Source: Mactromeris polynyma (taxonomy: Eukaryota; Mollusca; Bivalvia; Venerida; Mactridae). Taken from it: a stretch of DNA of 64,000 bases. The stretch spans positions 4,650,001 through 4,714,000 of the forward strand of contig JASFXZ010000026.1 in the NCBI GenBank assembly GCA_032209605.1, given 5' to 3'. The position numbers and the translations under genes are program-made. This document shows positions 54,757-64,000 of this stretch, piece by piece. The notes under the pieces were generated by a model. It ran no database searches, was not told the origin of the DNA, and saw only the letters and a list, made by a program, of their open reading frames with translations. Each line of letters opens with the position of its first letter. Within the stretch, counting starts at the first letter, position 1.

Positions 54757-57700
54757 TTGGCCTAATATACCTAAAGAATATGCACAATTTCCCACTTTCA
54801 ATGCAATTGATGGGTATATTTGAGTGCATTTGTGACTCTATTGACCTAAAATTCATATATAATATGTTATATTCACTGTTTTGAATGCAATTAGTGAGTA
54901 AAATAGAGTACCCCTGTTGATAATATTGACCTAATATACCTATAGAATATGCACTATTTCCCACTTTCAATGCAATTTATGGGTAAATTTGAGTTCAAAT
55001 GTGCATATATTGACCTAAAATACATATATAATATGTTATATTCACTGTTTTGAATGCAATTAGTGAGTAAAATAGAGTTCCCCTGTTGATAATATTGACC
55101 TAATATACCTAAATAATATGCACTATTTCCCACTTTCAATGCAATTTATGGTATATTTGAGTTCAATTGTGCATATATTGACCTAAAATTCATATATAAT
55201 ATGTTATATTCACTGTTTTGAATGCAATTAGTGAGTAAAATAGAGTACCCCTGTTGATAATATTGACGTAATATACCTAAATAATATGCACAATTTACAA
55301 CTTTCAATGCAATTTATGGTATATTTGAGTTCAATTGTACATACATGGACCTAAAATTCATATATAATATGTTATATTCACTGTTTTGAATGCAATTAGT
55401 GAGTAAAATAGAGTACCCCTGTTGATAATATTGACCTAATATACCTATAGAATATGCACTATTTCCATCTTTCAATGCAATTTATGGTATATTTGAGTTC
55501 AATTGTGCATATATTGACCTAAAATTCATATATAATATGTTATATTCACTGTTTTGAATGCAATTAGTGAGTAAAATAGAGTACCCCTGTTGATAATATT
55601 GACCTAATATACCTCAATAATATGCACAATTTACAACTTTCAATGCAATTTATGGTATATTTGAGTTCAATTGTGCATACATGGACCTAAAATTCATATA
55701 TAATATGTTATATTCACTGTTTTGAATGCAATTAGTGAGTAAAATAGAGTACCCCTTTTGATAATATTGACCTAATATACCTATAGAATATGCACTATTT
55801 CCCACTTTCAATGCAATTTATGGTATATTTGAGTTCAACTGTGCATATATTGACCTAAAATTCATATATAATATGTTATATTCACTGTTTTGAATGCAAT
55901 TAGTGAGTAAAATAGAGTACCCCTGTTGATAATATTGACCTAATATACCTATAGAATATGCACTATTTCCCACTTTCAATGCAATTTATGGTATATTTGA
56001 GTTCAATTGTGCATATATTGACCTAAAATTCATATATAATATGTTATATTCACTGTTTTGAATGCAATTAGTGAGTAAAATAGAGTAACCCTGTTGATAA
56101 TATTGACCTTATATACCTAAATAATATGCACTATTTCCCACTTTCAATGCAATTGATGGTATATTTGTGTTCATTTGTGAATATACTGACCTAAAATGCA
56201 TATATAATATGTTATATTCACTGTTTTGAATGCAGTTAGTGAGTAAAATAGAGTTCCCCTGTTGATTACATTGACCTAATATACCTAAATAATATGCACA
56301 ATTTACAACTTTTAATGCAATTGATGTGTATATTTGAGTGCATTTGTGCATACATGGACCTAAAATTCATATATAATATGTTATATTCACTGTTTTGAAT
56401 GCAATTAGTGAGTAAAATAGAGTACCCCTGTTGATAATATTGACCTAATATACCTATAGAATATGCACTATTTCCCACTTTCAATGCAATTTATGGTATA
56501 TTTGTGTTCATTTGTGAATATACTGACCTAAAATTCATATATAATGTGTGATATTCACTCTTTTGAATGCAATAAGTGAGGAAAATAGAGTTCACCTTTT
56601 GATTACATTGACCTTATATAACTAAAGAATATGCACAATTTTCCACTTTCAATGCAATTGATGGGTATATTTGAGTGCATTTGTGATTATATTGACCTAA
56701 AATTCATATATAATATGTTATATTCACTGTTTTGAATGCAATTAGTGAGTAAAATAGAGTAACCCTGTTGATAATATTGACCTTATATACCTAAATAATA
56801 TGCACTATTTCCCACTTTCAATGCAATTTATGGTATATTTGAGTTCAATTGTGACTATATTGATCTAAAATTCATTTATAATGTGTGATATTCTCTGTTT
56901 TGAATGCAATTAGTGAGGAAAATAGAGTTCACCTTTTGATTACATTGGCCTAATATACCTAAAGAATATGCACAATTTTCCACTTTCAATGCAATTGATG
57001 GGTATATTTGAGTGCATTTGTGACTATATTGACCTAAAATTCATATATAATATGTTATATTCACTGTTTTGAATGCAATTAGTGAGTAAAATAGAGTACC
57101 CCTGTTGATAATATTGACCTTAGATACCAAAAGAATATGCACTATTTCCCACTTATAATGCAATTTATGGTATATTTGAGTTCAATTTTGAATATATTGA
57201 CCACAAATTCATATATAATGTGTGATATTCACTGTTTTGAATGCAATTAGTGAGGAAAATAGAGTTCACCTTTTGATTACACTGACCCAATATACCTAAA
57301 TAATATGCACAATTTACAACTTACAATGCAATTTATGGGTATATTTGTGTTCATTTGTGAATATACTGACCTAAAATGCATATATAATATGTTATATTCA
57401 CTGTTTTGAATGCAGTTAGTGAGTAAAATAGAGTTCCCCTGTTGATAATATTGACCTAATGTACCTATAGAATATGCATAATATTCCACTTTCAATGCAA
57501 TTTATGGGTAAATTTGATTTCAAATGTGACTATATTGACCTAAAATTCATATATAATGTGTAATATACACTGTTTTTAATGCAATTAGTGAGTAAAATAG
57601 AGTTCACCTTTTGATTACATAGACCTAATATACCTACATAATATGCACAATTTACAACTTTCAATGCAATTTATGGTATATTTGAGTTCAAATGTGACTA

Positions 57701-60060
57701 TATTGACCTAAAATTCATATATAATATGTTATATTCACTGTTTTGAATGCAATTAGTGAGTAAAATAGAGTACCCCTGTTGATAATATTGACCTAATATA
57801 CCTAAATAATATGCACAATTTACAACTTTCAATTCAATTTATGGTATATTTGAGTTCAATTGTGCATACATGGACCTAAAATTCATATATAATGTGTGAT
57901 ATTCACTGTTTTGAATGCAATTAGTGAGTAAAATAGAGTACCCCTGTTGATAGTATTGACCTTAGATACCTAAAGAATAGGCACTATTTCCCACTTTCAA
58001 TGCAATATATGGTATATTTGAGTTCCTTTGTTGATCTATTGACCTAAAAGTCATACATAATTTGTTAGATTTACTACATTTGTATTTGAATGCAATTAGT
58101 GAGTAAAATAGAGTTCACATTTTGATTTCATTGACCTAATATACCTGAATAATATGCACAATTTACAACTTACAATGCAATTTAGGGGTATATTTATGTA
58201 CATTTGTGAATATACTGACCTAAAATTCATATTTAATGTGTGATATTCACTGTTTTGAATGCAATTAGTGAGTAAAATAGAGTACCCCTCTTGATAATAT
58301 TGACCTAATATACCTATAGAATATGCACTATTTCCCACTTTCAATGCAATTTATGGTATATTTGAGTTCAATTGTGCATATATTGACCTAAAATTCATAT
58401 ATAATATGTTATATTCACTGTTTTGAATGCAATTAGTGAGTAAAATAGAGTACCCCTGTTGATAATATTGACCTAATATACCTATAGAATATGCACTATT
58501 TCCCACTTTCAATGCAATTTATGGTATATTTGAGTTCAATTGTGCATATATTGACCTAAAATTCATATATAATATGTTATATTCACTGTTTTGAATGCAA
58601 TTAGTGAGTAAAATAGAGTAACCCTGTTGATAATATTGACCTAATGTACCTATAGAATATGCATAATTTTCCACTTTCAATGCAATTTATGGGTAAATTT
58701 GAGTTCAAATGTGACTATATTGACCTAAAATTCATATATAATGTGTGATATTCACTGTTTTGAATGCAATTAATGAGTAAAATAGAGTTCACCTTTTGAT
58801 TACATTGAACCAATATACCTTAATAATATGCACAATTTACAACTTACAATGCACTTTATGGGTATGTTTGTGTTCATTTGTGAATATACTGACCTAAAAT
58901 TCATATATAATATGTTATATTCACTGTTTTGAATGCAATTAGTGAGTAAAACAGAGTAACCCTGTTGATAATATTGACCTTATATACCTAAATAATATGC
59001 ACTATTTCCCACTTTCAATGCAATTGATGGTATATTTGTGTTCATTTGTGAATATACTGACCTAAAATGCATATATAATATGTTATATTCACTGTTTTGA
59101 ATGCAGTTAGTGAGTAAAATAGAGTTCCCCTGTTGATAATATTGACCTAATGTACCTATAGAATATGCATAATTTTCCACTTTCAATGCAATTTATGGGT
59201 AAATTTGAGATCAAATGTGACTATATTGACCTAAAATTCATATATAATGTGTGATATTCACTGTTTTGAATGCAATTAGTGAGTAAAATAGAGTTCACCT
59301 TTTGATTAAATTGACCTAATATACCTAAATAATATGCATAATTTTCCACTTTCAATGCAATTTATGGGTAAATTTGAGTTCAAATGTGACTATATTGACC
59401 TAAAATTCATATATAATGTGTGATATTCACTGTTTTGAATGCAATTAATGAGTAAAATAGAGTTCACCTTTTGATTACATTGACCTAATATACCTAAAGA
59501 ATATGCACAATTTTCCACGTTTAATGCAATTGATGTGTATATTTTAGTGCATTTGTGACTATAATGACCTAAAATTCATATATAATATGTTATATTCACT
59601 GTTTTGAATGCAATTAGTGAGTAAAATAGAGTACCCTGTTGATAATATTGACCTTATATACCTAAATAATATGCACTTTTTCCCAAGTTCACTGCAATTT
59701 ATGGGATATTTGAGTTCATTTTTGAATATATTGACCACAAATTCATATAAAACGTGTTTTATTTACTATTTTGAATTCAATTAGGGAGGAAAATAGAGTT
59801 CACCTGTTGATTATATTGACCTTATAAACCTATATATTATGTCAAATTTCCTATTTTGAATGCAATTTATGGGTATATGTCAGTCCTTTTGTGAATATAT
59901 TGACATACAATTCATATATAATATGATATATTCACTGTTTTGAATGCAATTAGTAAGGAAAATAGAGTTCCCCTTTTGATTTCATTGACATAATACACCT
60001 AAAGAATATTCACAATTTCCCATTTTCAATGCTGTTTCTGGGTATATTTGAGTACATTTT

Positions 60061-60698
60061 GCGCATGGTGGACGGAGCTCCGCAAAAACACGCCGTATGT
60101 TGAACATTTAACCGGTTCTCACTCGTTGGAAATAAAGAAAATACCCTCACTCGTTGGAAATGAATACTTTGACCATATTAGCCGGTCATTTCACGGTATT
60201 TGCGGGGCCGAAATGTAGGTCCCAGTTATTGTAAAGCAAGGCGAAGTGTATAATATAACCTACTTCTAGTTCAGTTTGAATACTTTGAGGTACTGTGAAT
60301 ATAAATTCTTTACATTTTTACACAACCCTTCATTTAAGAATCATATGATTTATACTATGGAATACGTAATACTAAAAGTGAACAAAAAGAAGAACCATAT
60401 AACCATATAGCTTAAAACATGCTAAGGTTTGCTAAAATAGTTATTAGTTAACTTGAAAGATATGAGATGGGTTTGAAAAATACAATCTGACACAAAATAG
60501 ATAAATACACCAACATTCAAATATTAAATGATTATGTATAGAATGTTGTAATCATATTCGTATTTGAATTTTATTAACTACTAAGAATTTCAGATAGCTA
60601 GGCTATATGATCAGATTACTTGAATAAATTTAAGGCTGTGTCTCATTCGAAATATTGTTATGCTCTGGTCCCCAAATATACAACCTGAAATATCAGTT
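60061..60698 (+). repeat. 638-bp cassette, copy 9
   Basis: This is a sister of copy 8 through GAATACGTAATAC and a member of the CATATAGCTTAAAAC group. The paired TCGTTGGAA motifs are at 60119-60133 and 60147-60161. Confidence 0.93.
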
Positions 60699-63600
60699 AA
60701 ATTCATATATACCATGTTATAATTACTATTTTGAATGCAATTAGTGAGGAAAATAGAGTTCACCTGTTGATTATATTGACTTAATATACCCATAGAATAT
60801 GCACAATTTCCCACTTTCAATGCAATTTATGGGTATATTTGAGTTCAAGTGTGACTATATTGACCCAATATTCATATATAATGTGTTATATTCACCATTT
60901 TGAATGCAATAAGTGTGGAAAATAGAGTTCACCTGTTGATTATATTGACTTAATATACCCATAGAATATGCACAATTTCCCACTTTCAATGCAATTTATG
61001 GGTATATTTGAGTTCAAGTGTGACTATATTGACCCAATATTCATATATAATGTGTTATATTCACCATTTTGAATGCAATAAGTGTGGAAAATAGAGTTCA
61101 CCTGTTGATTATATTGACCTAATATACCTAACAATATGCACTATTTCCCACTTTCAATGCAATTTATGTTATATTTGACTTCATTTGTTAATCTATTGAC
61201 CTAAAAGTCATACTAATTTGTTATATTTACTATTTTGAATGCAATTAGTTAGGAAAATAGAGTTCACCTTTTGATTAAATTGACCTAATATACCTATAGA
61301 ATATGCACAATTTTCCAGTTTCAATGCAATTGATGCTATATTTGAGTGCATTTGTGAATATACTGACCTAAAATTCATATACAAAATGTATAATGTGTTA
61401 TATTTACTATTTCGAATGCAATAAGTGGGGAAAGTAGAGTTCACTTGTTTTATTATATTGACCTAATATACCTAAAGACTATGCACAATTTCCCACTTTC
61501 AATGCAATTCATGGTATATTTGAGTTCATTTGTGGATCTATTGATCTAAAAGTCATACATAATTTGTTATATTTACTACATTTGTATTTGAATGCAATTA
61601 GTGAGTAAAATAGAGTACACATTTTGATTACATTGACCTATTTTACCTAAATAATATGCACAATTTACAACTTACAATGCAATTTATGGGTATATTTGTG
61701 TTCATTTGTGAATATACTGACCTAAAATTCATATATAATGTGTGATATTCACTCTTTTGAACGCAATAAGTGAGGAAAATAGAGTTCACCTTTTGATTAC
61801 ATTGACCTTATATAACTAAAGAATATGCACAATTTTCCACTTTCAATGCAATTGATGGGTATATTTGAGTGCATTTGTGATTATTTTGACCTAAAATTCA
61901 TATATAATATGTTATATTCACTGTTTTGAATGCAATTAGTGAGTAAAATAGAGTAACCCTGTTGATAATATTGACCTTATATACCTAAATAATATGCACT
62001 ATTTCCCACTTTCAATGCAATTTATGGTATATTTGAGTTCAATTGTGACTATATTGATCTAAAATTCATATATAATGTGTGATATTCTCTGTTTTGAATG
62101 CAATTAGTGAGGAAAATAGAGTTCACCTTTTGATTACATTGGCCTAATATACCTAAAGAATATGCACAATTTCCCACTTTCAATGCAATTGATGGGTATA
62201 TTGGAGTGCAATTGTGACTTGATTGACCTAAAATTCATATATAATATGTTATATTCACTGTTTTGAATGCAATTAGTGAGTAAAATAGAGTACCCCTGTT
62301 GATAATATTGACCTTAGATACCAAAAGAATATGCACTATTTCCCACTTATAATGCAATTTATGGTATATTTGAGTTCATTTTTGAATATATTGACCACAA
62401 ATTCATATATAATGTGTGATATTCACTGTTTTGAATGCAATTAGTGAGGAAAATAGAGTTCACCTTTTGATTACACTGACCCAATATACCTAAATAATAT
62501 ACACAATTTACAACTTACAATGCAATTTATGGGTATATTTGTGTTCATTTGTGAATATACTGACCTAAAATGCATATATAATATGTTATATTCACTCTTT
62601 TGAATGCAGTTAGTGAGTAAAATAGAGTTCCCCTGTTGATAATATTGACCTAATGTACCTATAGAATATGCATAATTTTCCACTTTCAATGCAATTTATG
62701 GGTAAATTTGAGTTCAAATGTGACTATATTGACCTAAAATTCTTATATAATGTGTGATATTCACTGTTTTGAATGCAATTAGTGAGTAAAATAGAGTTCA
62801 CCTTTTAATTACATTGACCTAATATACCTAAATAATATGCACAATTTACAACTTTCAATGCAATTTATGGTATATTTGAGTTCAATTGTGCATACATGGA
62901 CCTAAAATTCATATATAATATGTTATATTCACTGTTTTGAATGCAATTAGTGAGTAAAATAGAGTACCCCTGTTGATAATATTGACCTAATATACCTAAA
63001 GAATATGCACTATTTCCCACTTTCAATGCAATTGATGGTATATTTGAGTTCAATTGTGCATTTATTGACCTAAAATTCATATATAATATGTTATATTCAC
63101 TGTTTTGAATGCAATTAGTTAGTAAAATAGAGTTCCCCTGTTGATAATATTGACCTAATAGACCTATATAATATGCACAATTTACAACTTTCAATGCAAT
63201 TTATGGTATATTTGAGTTAAATTGTGCATACATGGACCTAAAATTCATATATAATATGTTATATTCACTGTTTTGAATGCAATTAGTGAGTAAAATAGAG
63301 TACCCCTGTTGATAATATTGACCTAATATACCTATAGAATATGCACTATTTCCCACTTTCAATGCAATTTATGGTATATTTGAGTTCAATTGTGCATATA
63401 TTGACCAAAAATTAATATATAATATGTTATATTCACTGTTTTGAATGCAATTAGTGAGTAAAATAGAGTACCCCTGTTGATAATATTGACCTAATATACC
63501 TATAGAATATGCACTATTTCCCACTTTCAATGCAATTTATGGTATATTTGAGTTCAATTGTGCATATATTGACCTAAAATTCATATATAATATGTTATAT

Positions 63601-64000
63601 TCACTGTTTTGAATGCAATTAGTGAGTAAAATAGAGTAACCCTGTTGATAATATTGACCTTATATACCTAAATAATATGCACTATTTCCCACTTTCAATG
63701 CAATTGATGGTATATTTGTGTTCATTTGTGAATATACTGACCTAAAATGCATATATAATAGGTTATATTCACTGTTTTGAATGCAGTTAGTGAGTAAAAT
63801 AGAGTCCCCTGTTGATAATATTGACCTAATGTACCTATAGAATATGCACTATTTCCCACTTTCAATGCAATTGATGGTATATTTGAGTTCAATTGTGCAT
63901 ATATTGACCTAAAATTCATATATAATATGTTATATTCACTGTTTTGAATGCAATTAGTGAGTTAAATAGAGTTCCCCTGTTGATAATATTGACCTAATAT
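60061..64000 (+). repeat. HOR unit 9, truncated by the window edge
   Basis: The unit is cassette copy 9 plus satellite 60699-64000. The CCCATAG/ACCCAATATTC head monomer is present twice in tandem (169-bp period, CATAG at 60791 and 60960), so the +9-bp marker is 1,321 bp from the cassette start (61382) instead of 1,152. The rest of the head is standard. The middle is starting at the right edge. Confidence 0.9.

Larger units (their letters stand above)
48296..60060 (+). repeat. HOR unit 8 (11,765 bp), longest
   Basis: The unit is cassette copy 8 plus satellite 48934-60060. The head is standard (+9-bp marker at 49448, 1,152 bp in). The middle mixes prototype monomers, TGATCTAAAATTC monomers with TATTCTCTG, an isolated head-type ACCCAATATTC monomer at about 52.3 kb, and a fourfold 336-bp dimer at 53.4-54.8 kb. 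The tail lacks the CATATACACC hybrid junction seen in most units; it is entered directly near 59,640. Confidence 0.9.
1..64000. repeat. AT-rich 168-bp satellite array with higher-order structure
   Basis: The whole window is head-to-tail copies of one 168-bp monomer family in a single orientation, interrupted only by nine copies of a 638-bp non-satellite cassette. The period was read directly: TTGACC followed by the same neighbours recurs at 2985 and 3153, and ATAG of the same motif at 3001, 3169 and 3337. Both window edges lie inside satellite, so the array is larger than 64 kb. Monomers differ by point changes and by length variants (+7, +9 and -19 bp). Neighbouring monomers differ more than monomers at the same place in different HOR units, which is the signature of higher-order amplification. 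A centromeric or pericentromeric location is inferred from size and organisation. No telomere repeat, rDNA, tRNA or gene was seen. Confidence 0.98.

Noticed and set aside
1..64000. Several dozen short open reading frames (about 60-128 codons), mostly minus strand, as genes
   Set aside because: They coincide with the satellite monomer, repeat with its period, start and stop at arbitrary variants, and some run across the satellite/cassette boundary. No domain, signal peptide or coding bias is visible.
1..64000. CRISPR array or bacterial repeat region
   Set aside because: There are no short palindromic repeats with unique spacers. The repeats are contiguous 168-bp monomers in an AT-rich array, typical of eukaryotic satellites.
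1..64000. Alpha satellite (primate) because of monomer length near 171 bp
   Set aside because: The monomer sequence and the 84-bp internal dimer do not resemble alpha satellite; the similar length is probably a nucleosome-scale coincidence.

Overview
The window is a eukaryotic satellite-DNA array from end to end. I found no credible protein-coding gene, no RNA gene and no identifiable transposase or retroelement domain. The basic repeat is a 168-bp, AT-rich monomer (about 27% G+C in the prototype at 2985-3152, with no CpG). This monomer is itself an old dimer of two related half-units of about 84 bp: A (83 bp) and B (85 bp). Both begin with TTGACCTAA and both carry AATGCAATT at the same offset. 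Roughly 345 monomers are present. Array size, monomer length and higher-order organisation are those of a centromeric or pericentromeric satellite. The taxon cannot be named from the sequence alone.

A second component recurs nine times: a non-satellite cassette of 638 bp (637 bp in copy 7), starting at 571, 5168, 11786, 16382, 20977, 29192, 38878, 48296 and 60061, always on the same strand. Its first 200 bp or so are CpG-rich and hold two direct copies of TCACTCGTTGGAAAT, which contains the TCGTTGGAA part of the mammalian CENP-B box but not its CGGG half. The cassette is locked in a fixed setting. A marker monomer (AAACGTG) lies exactly 311 bp upstream where measured. A 9-bp-insertion marker lies 1,151-1,152 bp downstream in copies 1 and 4-8, about 169 bp nearer in copies 2 and 3, and 169 bp farther in copy 9. 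The cassette plus following satellite therefore forms a higher-order repeat (HOR) unit with constant head and tail and a variable middle. Unit lengths in order are 4,597, 6,618, 4,596, 4,595, 8,215, 9,686, 9,418 and 11,765 bp.

Layout: 1-570 is the tail of a preceding unit. Units 1-4 (571-20976) are closely related; unit 4 repeats unit 1 after 15,811 bp, and units 2 and 3 share their own variants. Unit 5 (20977-29191) has lost about 1.66 kb of the standard middle and gained about 5.3 kb of a nested sub-repeat with 261/696/866-bp spacings. Units 6-8 (29192-60060) have long middles built by segmental duplication (2,367-bp tandem, 4,377-bp and 5,871-bp spaced, and a fourfold 336-bp dimer). Unit 9 (60061-64000) is cut by the window edge. 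Nothing here works as a gene set. The biology is array evolution by unequal exchange, and possibly a chromatin role for the regularly spaced CpG-bearing cassette. The many short open frames, mostly on the minus strand, exist because 168 and 84 are multiples of three.
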